NCBI GenBank assembly: GCA_964450115.1
Contig: CAYVCD010000016.1
Span: forward strand, 1-21,765
Reading direction: 5' to 3'
Origin: 2-01-FULL-45-10 sp964450115
GTDB lineage: Bacteria > Omnitrophota > Gorgyraeia > 2-01-FULL-45-10
DNA: 21,765 nt
A program made the translations under genes and the position numbers. Positions within the stretch are counted from its first letter, which is position 1; the number at the start of each line of letters is the position of its first letter. The notes beneath the pieces are model-generated. The model saw only the letters and a list, made by a program, of their open reading frames with translations, was not told where the DNA came from and did no database searches. Shown one piece after another: positions 7,998 to 15,868 of this stretch.

Positions 7998-9005
7998 TTA
8001 ATAAAAACCTTCTTCTCTGGGTGAGCGAGTCATAAGGTCGTGAACTCCTTTTTTGGGGTCCTTATTCTCGTAGAGCACCTTATATATCTCGCTTATTATC
8101 GGCATCTGTGCATTATATTTTTTAGCCAACTCATACGCAGATTCTGTAGTAGCCACACCCTCCACCACCATCTCGGTCTCTTTCAAAACCTCTTTCAACG
8201 ACTTTCCTTTGCCGATCTCTTCCCCGAAATGATGGTTCCTGCTGTATTTGCTTATACAGGTCGTCGTCAAGTCACCGAGTCCGCTCAACCCGTAAAAAGT
8301 ATCCTTCTTTGCCCCCATGGCGACTCCGAGGCGCGCCATCTCTATCAGGCCGCGTGTGAGAAGGGCTGCTTTTGCGTTCGTGCCGAAACCCAGAGAGTCA
8401 CAGATGCCCGCTGCAATGGCTATGATATTTTTCAGCGAACCTCCCAGCTCCACCCCGACCATATCGTCATTAGTATATATCCTGAAACGGTCCGTTATAA
8501 ATAGATCCTGAACATCTTTTGCAAGAGCTAAATTGCCGGAAGATACCACCAGCGTTGCAGGGCTACCCTGCGCCACTTCATGCGCTATCGATGGCCCGGA
8601 AAGGACGCATATCTCTATCTTTCCAAGAAGCTCATACGCTATCTCCGACATTCGCTTTAACGTCTTATTCTCGATGCCCTTGGTGACGCTCACAAATACC
8701 TTACCGGACAATTTATACGGCGTGAGCCTTGTCAACACGCTCCTCATGTACTGAGAAGGGACTGCCAGTACGACCACATCATTGCCCTCAATCGCTTCAT
8801 TAAGGGATGAAGTAATATTTACTTCGTGGGGTATCTTTATCCCGGGTAGAAATTTTGTGTTAACTCTTTTAGCCTTAACCGTTTCCACATATTCCGGGAA
8901 TGCTCCCCAGAGCGTGACATTGTGTCCTTTACCGGAAAGCAATATGGCCAGGGTTGTGCCCCAGCCTCCATCACCTATGACCGAGATATTCTTGTTATTT
9001 GTCAT
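7998..9005 (-). CDS. gpsA: Glycerol-3-phosphate dehydrogenase [NAD(P)+]
   Basis: Reduces dihydroxyacetone phosphate to sn-glycerol 3-phosphate, the backbone for phospholipid synthesis. The 335-residue length is typical. Visible signatures are the nucleotide-binding GDGGWGTTLA (11-20), VTKGIE (108-112 region), LSGPS (135-139), LGGSLKN (187-193, with the expected catalytic Lys192), the substrate loop NAKAALLTRGL (210-220) and GLSGLGDLTTTC (239-250). The first residue of the cofactor motif region is GDG rather than the common GAG, a tolerated change. The ATG at 9003-9005 is 34 bases after the BatE stop; no Shine-Dalgarno sequence is evident. A promoter-like TTGACT/TATATT pair lies just upstream, which would give a very short leader. 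An upstream ATG at 9016 meets a stop after three codons and is not a start. Confidence 0.95.
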   Translation of the reverse strand: MTNNKNISVIGDGGWGTTLAILLSGKGHNVTLWGAFPEYVETVKAKRVNTKFLPGIKIPHEVNITSSLNEAIEGNDVVVLAVPSQYMRSVLTRLTPYKLSGKVFVSVTKGIENKTLKRMSEIAYELLGKIEICVLSGPSIAHEVAQGSPATLVVSSGNLALAKDVQDLFITDRFRIYTNDDMVGVELGGSLKNIIAIAAGICDSLGFGTNAKAALLTRGLIEMARLGVAMGAKKDTFYGLSGLGDLTTTCISKYSRNHHFGEEIGKGKSLKEVLKETEMVVEGVATTESAYELAKKYNAQMPIISEIYKVLYENKDPKKGVHDLMTRSPREEGFY

Positions 9006-9017
9006 TATAAGTACATT

Positions 9018-9047
9018 AATATATCATATACGGCGCATTTTAGTCAA
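9018..9047 (-). promoter_or_regulatory. Possible promoter of gpsA
   Basis: TTGACT (9042-9047) and TATATT (9018-9023), 18 bases apart on the minus strand, form a sigma70-like promoter in the short gap between BatE and gpsA. The -35 hexamer overlaps the BatE stop. Transcription would begin about 5 bases before the gpsA ATG, implying a nearly leaderless message, which agrees with the missing ribosome-binding site. The region is AT-rich, so a chance match is possible. Confidence 0.3.
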
Positions 9048-9810
9048 TCTCTTCAACCGCATCGCTCTTCACCCAAGCCAGCTTTCCATCAAGCCTTCTT
9101 ATGCGCCTCCAACCTGACCTTGTCTTCAGCACAAGCGCCTCCTGCCCCTCTTTCAGCGTAAAATAGTTGTTAGACTTATCAATAGGTTCGTATTTACACT
9201 CGGCCTCCTTGGCAACCACTACACCATGGCTGAGTATCTCCTCGTTATAATATCTGATAATAAAGGCTCCAAGCGTTAAGAAAAACCCTATTAGCAAAGG
9301 ATAGAATAATATGGCCATGCGACGCTTAAATGCCGGATATATAATACCAGCCAACAACATCACCATGAGCATAATGTATAAAGCTATCAATATGATAGAT
9401 ACCGTATTCAGGCTGTATTCCCTGAACGGAAACTTGAAAAACCATGCTACTCTATTCTGGCTCGGTAACTGAAGGGCGGAATCCTCTGTCAGCGACTGGG
9501 CATAAGCGAGGTTTGACTTAAGGTCGCCGTCCCCCGGCATCAGCCTTTGAGCTTTTTTGTATGCAAGTATGGCATATCCGATCTTTCCCATCTTGAAGAA
9601 GGTATTCCCTATATTGAAATATAGCGGACCGCTTTCAGAATCAATATTCAATATCTTTGCATACTCCTCGGAAGCTTTTTCATATTCTCTCTGCTCATAA
9701 AGCGAGTTGGCTTTATAGAACAGGCCGCGAGGATCTTGCGCGTCTTCTGCTGAAAGAGCAAGATTAACCGAAGATGCCAGAAATACCAATATCATTATCG
9801 TCTTCTTCAT
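9040..9810 (-). CDS. batE: BatE-type TPR/SH3 membrane protein
   Basis: A 256-residue membrane protein at the end of the Bat locus. A signal peptide (about 1-20, ending ALSA) is followed by two or more TPR repeats (about 28-105; YEKASEEYAKILNID and IGYAILAYKKAQRLMP are clear helical pairs). Two membrane helices follow at about 135-158 and 165-187, then a C-terminal SH3-like domain (about 195-254; EGQEALVLKTRSGWRRIRRLDGKLAWVKSD). This TPR, membrane, SH3 order is that of BatE in Bacteroides-type aerotolerance operons. The TPR part would lie in the periplasm and presumably contacts BatC, BatD or envelope substrates; the SH3 domain may bind peptide or peptidoglycan. Its ATG overlaps the BatD stop by 4 bases. 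Confidence 0.82.
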   Translation of the reverse strand: MKKTIMILVFLASSVNLALSAEDAQDPRGLFYKANSLYEQREYEKASEEYAKILNIDSESGPLYFNIGNTFFKMGKIGYAILAYKKAQRLMPGDGDLKSNLAYAQSLTEDSALQLPSQNRVAWFFKFPFREYSLNTVSIILIALYIMLMVMLLAGIIYPAFKRRMAILFYPLLIGFFLTLGAFIIRYYNEEILSHGVVVAKEAECKYEPIDKSNNYFTLKEGQEALVLKTRSGWRRIRRLDGKLAWVKSDAVEEID

Positions 9811-11672
9811 ATCTTAAATCTTTCCAGTTCCCGTATTATCTCTTCTAAGGTCTTCATATCATCCTTCATCAAGAGCGTATCCGCATCTATAAGAGCGAAC
9901 TTTGCCCTATCACATATGCTGAATATATTCTTTATCTTGTTCAGCGCTTCCGGGCCCACGCCCTTTGATCTGAGCACAGGCTCGACCGTATCGAAGGTCA
10001 GCCCGGCCACAGGTATATAGAGCCTGCCCCCAAGATAATCCTGGATGGCTTTGAATAACGTCTCATAAAAACCTTTTGAATCGTTTGATTTTAAACGGTG
10101 TTTTAATTCAAAAAATTCCTTGCGCATATTCTTAAAAGCTTCCGTTCTGTGGGCATATCTCGTATCGCGCTTAAGGCGGTCCTGTTTTGCATAAATTATA
10201 TAGAATATTATCAGGACCAAAAATGGGATCAGGAATATAAGAAGAAAAAATATGTTCCTGTAGACTTCGGAATCTCTTCTTTGAACGCTGCCCATCGACT
10301 CCTTTATGTATAAAATGTCTCCTTGAGGCTGGGTGTCCTCTCTCTTCTCTTCGGGAGGGCGTTCGAGGGTCAGAGATGTAGCTTGAGGAATAGCGGGCGT
10401 TTGCCCTATTACTTGAGCGGGCGATTCAGGAATCTTCTCTACCTGCAATGGCGCAGGCTCCTGCGTGATGGTCTTATACATCTTCTTCTCGGGATCGAAG
10501 TAAGTGAATATGGCTTTGGGTGTCTGATAGATCTTGTCTGATTCAGGGATCAGGACCTGCTTGAACGTTTTCCTGCCGGGTTCCGTCTTTATCTGCGGCT
10601 CGTATACTCTGAAGCCTTCCGTATTATCTAATTTCGGGATTATCACCGTATTAAAATTGCCCGTTCCGTTTATCTCCATTCTGAGAGTAACTGGATCACC
10701 GACCTTCACCTTTTTTGGGCCTGCCGAATATATGAATTGATAGTCGCCCACCGCACCTGAGAAATCTTCCGGTCTGCCTTCCTGCGGAAGCGCCAGTAGC
10801 ACAAGATTAGCCTCATCCGATTTTAACTCAACGGGGTAACGCTCATACCTTGTAAAGAAGTCCTCAAAATAGGGATCCCTCACGCCTCTGTCATTGAGGA
10901 AGTCGTCGTCCAGCGCAGACATATTACGCACCCTCTTCTTTACAGCGAGATTGCACTTTAACGTCGCAGGGCCTAGCTTGTAATCTCCGGCCCTGGTCCC
11001 GAAGATCGTCGTCCTGAACTCCAGAACATCATACAATAATCCTCCCATGCGCTCGCGGTACTGCTTCGGGTCCTCGAACTGCGCTTTTGAAAAACCTTCC
11101 TGATTGAACATAGGAAGCTGTATGTCGCTCACATTCATCCTGTTGACGTAGACCTTGATCGTGACAGGCACGACCTCGTTTATATAGGCCGTCGTCTTGT
11201 CGAGCTTGAGGGTTAAGAATAATCTATCCTTTATATCAAGCGAATCTATTATATCCTCTTCGCCTTCCTTTTTTGCGGGTTCCGGCCTTGCCTTTTCCTC
11301 TGTTGCGGTCAGGAATGCTATGCTGGACTTATAACTATTTCCTTCGTACTTAAATGTGAATGGGCCAAACTGGAACTTCCCCAATCTTAATGGCTGCACT
11401 TTATACATATGCGTTATAGAGTTCGATACGGTCCCATTAATAACTGTCATCATCGTGGATGGACCGAGATACCGGACTTCGCACCCGTCTATATTGCCTA
11501 TATCCGGCGCAGGAATATTCTGTGAGCCATAGAAAGTAAGGCCGAGTTGAGCGCTCTCGCCTATAGCGACGCTCTTCTTGTCTATCGCTGCCTCAAACTT
11601 AATATCTTCGGCGCATGCGACGGCGCTTAAGAATGTGGACAATAAAATATATAGAATAAAGACTTTTTTCAT
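9807..11672 (-). CDS. batD: BatD-type oxygen-tolerance membrane protein
   Basis: A 621-residue protein from the ATG at 11670-11672. An upstream TTG at 11684 would add four residues, but AAGGA directly abuts it and could not serve it. A signal peptide (about 1-21, FLSAVACA) leads into a long periplasmic beta-rich region of repeated Ig-like segments (about 25-440), where conserved phrases such as VGDPVTLRMEINGTGNF fit the BatD family. A proline- and glutamate-rich linker, a single membrane helix (about 469-493) and a cytoplasmic helical domain of about 120 residues follow. That last domain resembles the C-terminus of the DUF4381-like protein upstream. It lies between BatC (5-base gap) and BatE (4-base overlap). 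The molecular function of BatD is unknown in any organism I know of. Confidence 0.85.
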   Translation of the reverse strand: MKKVFILYILLSTFLSAVACAEDIKFEAAIDKKSVAIGESAQLGLTFYGSQNIPAPDIGNIDGCEVRYLGPSTMMTVINGTVSNSITHMYKVQPLRLGKFQFGPFTFKYEGNSYKSSIAFLTATEEKARPEPAKKEGEEDIIDSLDIKDRLFLTLKLDKTTAYINEVVPVTIKVYVNRMNVSDIQLPMFNQEGFSKAQFEDPKQYRERMGGLLYDVLEFRTTIFGTRAGDYKLGPATLKCNLAVKKRVRNMSALDDDFLNDRGVRDPYFEDFFTRYERYPVELKSDEANLVLLALPQEGRPEDFSGAVGDYQFIYSAGPKKVKVGDPVTLRMEINGTGNFNTVIIPKLDNTEGFRVYEPQIKTEPGRKTFKQVLIPESDKIYQTPKAIFTYFDPEKKMYKTITQEPAPLQVEKIPESPAQVIGQTPAIPQATSLTLERPPEEKREDTQPQGDILYIKESMGSVQRRDSEVYRNIFFLLIFLIPFLVLIIFYIIYAKQDRLKRDTRYAHRTEAFKNMRKEFFELKHRLKSNDSKGFYETLFKAIQDYLGGRLYIPVAGLTFDTVEPVLRSKGVGPEALNKIKNIFSICDRAKFALIDADTLLMKDDMKTLEEIIRELERFKI

Positions 11673-11677
11673 TTCAA

Positions 11678-12934
11678 CTACCAATCCTTTTCCGGATCAG
11701 GCATCGATACTTGTTTTCTCCGCATCCTTATCGACTGGGCCGTGGCTTCCTCACCTCTATATCCTTCGAGCATCATCTTGGCCTCTTCTTCCGTCATATC
11801 TCTACGCTCACCCTCACCTTGTTCGTAAAATTGAAGGGCCTGGCCATCCTTCTCTTCCTGCGGCTTGGGCTGGCTCTCCTCTTGCTTATTCTGATCTTCC
11901 TGCTGTTTCTTCTCTTCTTCTTGCTGCTTCTTCTGCTCCTCTTGCTGCTTCTTCTGCTCTTCTTGCTGCTTCTGTTCTTCCTGCTTTCTTTGCTCCTCTT
12001 TTTTCTTCTGCTGGTCTTGCTTCTTTTGTTCTTCTTGTTTTTTCTTTTCTTCTTGCTTCTTTTGTTCTTCTTGTTTTTTTTGCTCTTCTTGCTGTTTTTG
12101 ATCTTGTTGCTGTTTTTGGTCTTGTTGTTGTTTTTGATCTTGTTGCTGCTTTTGGTCTTGTTGCTGCTTTTGGTCTTGTTGCTGTTTCTGATCCTGTTGC
12201 TGATCTTTCTGTTTCTGATCCTGTTGCTGATCTTTCTGTTGCTGATCTTTCTGTTGTTGATCTTTCTGTTGTTGATCTTTCTGTTGTTGATCTTTCTGAT
12301 CCTTATTATTCTGATCTTTCTTATCCTGTTTACCCTGTCCGCCCTGACTATCTTTATTCTGATCTTTTTTGTTATCCTTATCCTCTTTTTGGTCTTTTTT
12401 ATTATCCTGATCCTGTTTCTGATCCTTCTCTTTCTTCTTCTCCTTCTCTTCTTTCTCTTTCAAGCTCATCAGCTTCTGGTCGACAAATTCATAATTGAAT
12501 TTTGCGTCCTTATCGCCCGGATTCAGGTCTATGGCGCGCTTATAGAACTGTAAGGCGGTTTCATAAGAATCCTTTGCCTTACTTATATCAGACTGTGCAC
12601 GCGCCGCGCCTATCTTATAGTTGGAATTTCCTATATTATAATCCGAATCTGCCAATATCCAGGCGCTACCCGGAGCAATGGCTTTATTATAAGACTCTAT
12701 AGCCGCATTATAAGAACCCTTTTTGTATAAGGCATCTGCCTTATTGAATCTGAGTATCGGGTCATTGGGCTTTTTTTCAAGAACGCTGTCATAGACCTTT
12801 ATCGCCTCATCATATCTTTTGGTATTATACAACATATTGCCCTGTTTTACATCTGCGGCGGTGGACGCAAATAGCGGAAGCGCGCCAAAGATTATGATCA
12901 GAATGGTAATTGTCAGAACTATGCAGCGTCTCAT
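11678..12934 (-). CDS. batC: BatC-type TPR protein with long Q/K/E/D repeat tail
   Basis: A 418-residue exported protein. The signal segment is about residues 1-24 (hydrophobic, ending LFAS). TPR repeats cover about 27-150, with a clear unit NYKIG...ALQFYKRAIDLNPGDKDAKFNYEF. From about 158 to 362 the protein is nearly pure K, Q, D and E: four copies of QQQKD, six of QQQDQK, then many EEQKKQ-like units. This stretch is predicted to be a charged, disordered or coiled-coil tail. A short normal sequence closes the protein (DMTEEEAKMMLEGYRGEE, near 380). TPR proteins with low-complexity tails are usual for BatC, but this tail is unusually long and regular. The ATG overlaps the BatB stop by 4 bases. 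A periplasmic scaffold role is inferred. Confidence 0.82.
   Translation of the reverse strand: MRRCIVLTITILIIIFGALPLFASTAADVKQGNMLYNTKRYDEAIKVYDSVLEKKPNDPILRFNKADALYKKGSYNAAIESYNKAIAPGSAWILADSDYNIGNSNYKIGAARAQSDISKAKDSYETALQFYKRAIDLNPGDKDAKFNYEFVDQKLMSLKEKEEKEKKKEKDQKQDQDNKKDQKEDKDNKKDQNKDSQGGQGKQDKKDQNNKDQKDQQQKDQQQKDQQQKDQQQKDQQQDQKQKDQQQDQKQQQDQKQQQDQKQQQDQKQQQDQKQQQDQKQQEEQKKQEEQKKQEEKKKQEEQKKQDQQKKKEEQRKQEEQKQQEEQKKQQEEQKKQQEEEKKQQEDQNKQEESQPKPQEEKDGQALQFYEQGEGERRDMTEEEAKMMLEGYRGEEATAQSIRMRRKQVSMPDPEKDW
12095..12289 (-). repeat. Tandem coding repeats in batC (QQQKD and QQQDQK units)
   Basis: Four 15-base units encoding QQQKD (about 12230-12289) are followed, after nine transition codons, by six 18-base units encoding QQQDQK (12095-12202). 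Neighbouring copies differ mostly at third codon positions. The wider low-complexity stretch spans about 11850-12460. Such arrays can change copy number by slippage without a frameshift, since units are multiples of three. Confidence 0.85.
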
Positions 12935-13932
12935 CTCTTTCTCTCCGAAATAAGCGGCTCTAACAACAGGAATGCAACGGCTATACCTAAAAATATCTGG
13001 TAGCGTTCCTGATAATGCTTCTTCATCTTTGCTTCTATGTCTCGCTTCTCCAGCCTCGATATGCTCTTATCATAAAGAAGCGTCAATCCGAAATCGCTTG
13101 GCGTGGCTCTCACGTAACTGCCGCCCGTAGCAACAGCAATCTTTTTTAAGAGGTCTTCGTTAAGACGCGTCTTGACTATCTGGCCGGACCTATCTGCAAG
13201 ATACCCTCTTTCGCCCTGCCCGTCTATTGCGGGAATAAGATCGCCTTCGGCAGTGCCTACACCAACGCAATATATGCGAATGCCCGCCTGCGCGGCTTCG
13301 CCCGCAGCATTGATCGCATCGCCCTCCAGCTCCTCGCCGTCGGTTATCAGAACGAAGACTTTGAACTTTTTGTCTGCGCCCTTAAGTATCTCTATGGCAT
13401 CTTTTATGGCGCTTGAGATGGAAGTACCCGGCCTTGGTATAGTATCGGTATTAAGATCGTCGAGGGTTAAAAGAAAACCGTTATAATCTATAGTCAGCGG
13501 ACATTGCAGGAACGAAGTTCCGGCGAATGCTATTAAGCCGATCCTGTCGCCGTTTAGCTTTCTTACCAGGTCTTTAACGGCATACTTAGTGCGTTCAAGC
13601 CTCGTAGGCCTCATGTCCCTGGCGAGCATGCTCTTAGAGACATCGATACCTATCAGGATATCCAGCCCTGTCCTCTTCACCTCCTGCCATTCAAAGCCCC
13701 ACTGCGGCCGCGCCAGGGCGAATATGCAGAGAAGAAATGCCAGGCCCGTAAGGGCCATCTTCAAAACCTTTCGCGCTACGCTAAAATGCGGCGCGAGCCC
13801 CTCTATCATCTTCTTTTCGGCAAAACGCTCCATCAGAGTGCTGCGCCTCTTCATGACCCAAACGCAGAAAAGGACGAGGAAGATAGTTGAAAATATGAAT
13901 ACCGAAATATACCGCGGGTCAGCGTAATTCAT
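12931..13932 (-). CDS. batB: BatB-type vWA-domain membrane protein
   Basis: A 333-residue inner-membrane protein with a von Willebrand A domain. Membrane helices at about 9-27 and 57-75 precede the vWA domain (about 89-285), and a third at about 308-325 follows it. The metal-ion-dependent adhesion site is intact: DVSKS at 97-101, a threonine in PRPGTSISSA near 170, and the aspartate of ITDGEELEGD near 197. ARPQWGFEWQEVKRTG just before the domain is characteristic of BatA/BatB. It lies 1 base after BatA, with AAAGG about 9 bases before the ATG, and its stop overlaps the BatC start by 4 bases. Assignment as BatB rather than BatA rests on gene order: it is the second vWA gene, next to the TPR gene. 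Confidence 0.87.
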   Translation of the reverse strand: MNYADPRYISVFIFSTIFLVLFCVWVMKRRSTLMERFAEKKMIEGLAPHFSVARKVLKMALTGLAFLLCIFALARPQWGFEWQEVKRTGLDILIGIDVSKSMLARDMRPTRLERTKYAVKDLVRKLNGDRIGLIAFAGTSFLQCPLTIDYNGFLLTLDDLNTDTIPRPGTSISSAIKDAIEILKGADKKFKVFVLITDGEELEGDAINAAGEAAQAGIRIYCVGVGTAEGDLIPAIDGQGERGYLADRSGQIVKTRLNEDLLKKIAVATGGSYVRATPSDFGLTLLYDKSISRLEKRDIEAKMKKHYQERYQIFLGIAVAFLLLEPLISERKR

Positions 13933-13933
13933 A

Positions 13934-14932
13934 TTATGGAACCTTTAAAAATAATGTATTGGACAAGAATATCCCTATGATCAGGAGCATCATGCCCGGC
14001 AAAAGAAAATAATAGAAGAGCTCACTGTACTCCCTGTATCCAAAGTGTTCGATATTCGATCTTTCGAGCCTGTTGATCTCGTCATAGATATTTCTCAGCT
14101 TTTCCGTGTCGGTCGCAAGATAATATTTTCCGCCGGTGATATCGGCTATCTTTCTCAATGACTCCTCGTCTATCTCTATGGGTATACTTCTATAAACGGT
14201 CCTCCCGTAATAATCTTTCATGGGATACGGCGAGAGACCCTTAGTCCCCACAGCTATGGCATATATCTTTATCTTCAGGGCTTTTGCAGCTTCAGCGGCT
14301 ATCAAGGGCGAGATATTACCGGCGTTATTAACGCCATCGGTGAGCAGGATTATGATCTTGCTCTTTGTCTTGCTGTTCTTCAGCCTATTTATAGAACTCG
14401 CTATAGCAGAACCTACCGCGGTCGCATCCTCTATCATGCCCACCCTCACTCTGTCGAGATTCTCACCCAGCCACGCATAATCAGTGGTGAGCGGGCAGAC
14501 GGTGTAAGCGCGTGCGGCAAAAGCGACCATCCCGATCCTGTCGTCTTTCCTCTTTCTTATAAAATCTTTTACTACCTCACGGACAAGATCGAACCTGTTT
14601 ATCCTTTTGGATCCCAGCATGAAGTCTTCAGCCAGCATGCTCGTGGATGTGTCTATATCGAGCACTATATCGACGCCTTCAGATACGGCCTTTGAGCCGT
14701 CTAAGATAGCCTGAGGGCGAGCAAGCGCTATTATCATAAGAGCAATGGCGGTTATCCTCAAGACGATGAGAGATTTACCCAGCCGCACTCTCGCGGTCGG
14801 CTTAAGGTCCTTTACGAAGTCTTCCGATGAAAAGACGAAGCTGGACCCGGAGCGCCTGCCCCTGTCTACCAGAAGCACTATGGGCAGCAGCAATAACAGC
14901 CAGAAGATGACTGGGTCTTTGAATAAGAACAT
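13934..14932 (-). CDS. batA: BatA-type vWA-domain membrane protein
   Basis: A 332-residue paralogue of the next gene. Membrane helices lie at about 7-22, 53-71 and 305-327, with the vWA domain between the second and third. Its MIDAS motif is DTSTS (94-98), completed by the TAVGSAIASS threonine and the LLTDGVNNAG aspartate. IIALARPQAI (67-76) matches the ARPQ segment of BatB. In known MoxR/vWA systems the AAA+ partner is thought to act on such MIDAS proteins. It lies 3 bases after the DUF4381-like gene and 1 base before BatB. The ribosome-binding site is weak, so translation may depend on coupling. Confidence 0.87.
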   Translation of the reverse strand: MFLFKDPVIFWLLLLLPIVLLVDRGRRSGSSFVFSSEDFVKDLKPTARVRLGKSLIVLRITAIALMIIALARPQAILDGSKAVSEGVDIVLDIDTSTSMLAEDFMLGSKRINRFDLVREVVKDFIRKRKDDRIGMVAFAARAYTVCPLTTDYAWLGENLDRVRVGMIEDATAVGSAIASSINRLKNSKTKSKIIILLTDGVNNAGNISPLIAAEAAKALKIKIYAIAVGTKGLSPYPMKDYYGRTVYRSIPIEIDEESLRKIADITGGKYYLATDTEKLRNIYDEINRLERSNIEHFGYREYSELFYYFLLPGMMLLIIGIFLSNTLFLKVP

Positions 14933-14935
14933 AAT

Positions 14936-15868
14936 TTAAGCCCGGGCCTCTTTATTCATATAAACGTCCTTAGATTCTTCAATAAATTTTTTTGCGGCGT
15001 TGAATACGCCGTCTATGTCGTTCATCGCCGGCTTATATTTCGCGAACTTTACAAGGTCGCATGCTTCCATGAATACCGCCAACAGTTCCTTGTGGGCTGT
15101 CTGCAATTTTGATGAGCCGCTCAAAGAAGCCAAAAACTCCTTTGTCGTCATCTCGGGCGCCTTTAAAGAGAACGCGCTCTCTATGTAGCGTCTGGCCGCA
15201 TCTGATATCTTCACATAGTAATCTTTTACCTCACCGCCGGCCGCGAACTCTTTGCTGGCAGAGTCGATCTCTCCAAGGGCTATTTCATGAGGAAGCTTTG
15301 GCGGGGCCTTCTTAAATATAATTTTCAGGACCAACCTGATTATTGTCCAGAGCACGAGCAGCGCCGCAACTATCCACAGTATCAGCTTTAGCCAACTGAA
15401 CGGATACAGGACACCTTTTATATCCTTTATGTCCGTAAGCCTTGCCCCTTTTGGCAGGATAGTCTCTACGGTAAATATGAATTCGCCGGTATTGAGCTTT
15501 CTCCAGTAACCTTCGCCTCTCTCCCTATATTTGATCTCTATCGACGGTATAGTTCTTTTACCGACGTAGTAAGACGTTATATCCATCCAATTTATATAAG
15601 ATCTCTTTCCGAACAGGGACCTCTTAACGGAACTTCCGTAATCCTTTATTTCACAGTCACCTATTTTTGAATCTTTGAATTGCGGAAATTCTATCTCAAG
15701 ATCTTCACGCGATACGATCTCGATCCGGTACCTTATCCTGTCGCCGACAAAGATCCTCTTCCTGCTGATACCTGCCTTCAACGATGGAGCCGATGTGTCC
15801 TCGGCCATTGCTAAGACAGAGATCCCCAGAAAGGCCGTCAAAAAAAATAATCTAACGGCATATCTCAT
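14936..15868 (-). CDS. DUF4381/BatD-like single-pass membrane protein
   Basis: A 310-residue membrane protein of the Bat locus. A signal peptide (about 1-22, SVLAMA) is followed by a beta-rich periplasmic region (about 25-140), one membrane helix (about 159-185), and a cytoplasmic helical domain (about 195-298). The position between the DUF58 gene and the first vWA gene is where a DUF4381-type protein is often found. The cytoplasmic part runs parallel to the end of BatD: ARRYIESAFSLKAPEMTTKEFLASL ... FMEACDLVKFAK here, and an equivalent DYLGGRL ... FSICDRAKFA there, so the two probably share a duplicated domain. Its ATG overlaps the DUF58 stop by 4 bases. The function is unknown; adaptor between the MoxR/vWA machine and the envelope is an inference. 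Confidence 0.72.
   Translation of the reverse strand: MRYAVRLFFLTAFLGISVLAMAEDTSAPSLKAGISRKRIFVGDRIRYRIEIVSREDLEIEFPQFKDSKIGDCEIKDYGSSVKRSLFGKRSYINWMDITSYYVGKRTIPSIEIKYRERGEGYWRKLNTGEFIFTVETILPKGARLTDIKDIKGVLYPFSWLKLILWIVAALLVLWTIIRLVLKIIFKKAPPKLPHEIALGEIDSASKEFAAGGEVKDYYVKISDAARRYIESAFSLKAPEMTTKEFLASLSGSSKLQTAHKELLAVFMEACDLVKFAKYKPAMNDIDGVFNAAKKFIEESKDVYMNKEARA

Noticed and set aside
7406..8035. A 209-residue plus-strand frame
   Set aside because: It runs antisense through hom, the whole of tRNA-Pro and the end of gpsA, all of which are well supported.
11672..11684. TTG start for batD at 11684
   Set aside because: The AAGGA motif abuts the TTG with no spacing; the ATG at 11672 also gives a cleaner signal peptide.
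12095..12289. CRISPR-like spaced repeats
   Set aside because: Units are adjacent, 15 or 18 bases, in frame within batC, and have no unique spacers or cas genes nearby.
11578..12498. A second long plus-strand frame opposite batC and batD
   Set aside because: Also a shadow of the low-complexity region; it crosses the batC/batD junction and has no recognisable domain or ribosome-binding site.
11711..12553. A 280-residue, extremely leucine-rich open frame on the plus strand
   Set aside because: It is the antisense image of the K/Q/E/D repeats of batC. Its leucine and phenylalanine runs follow from the complementary codons, and it has no family features.
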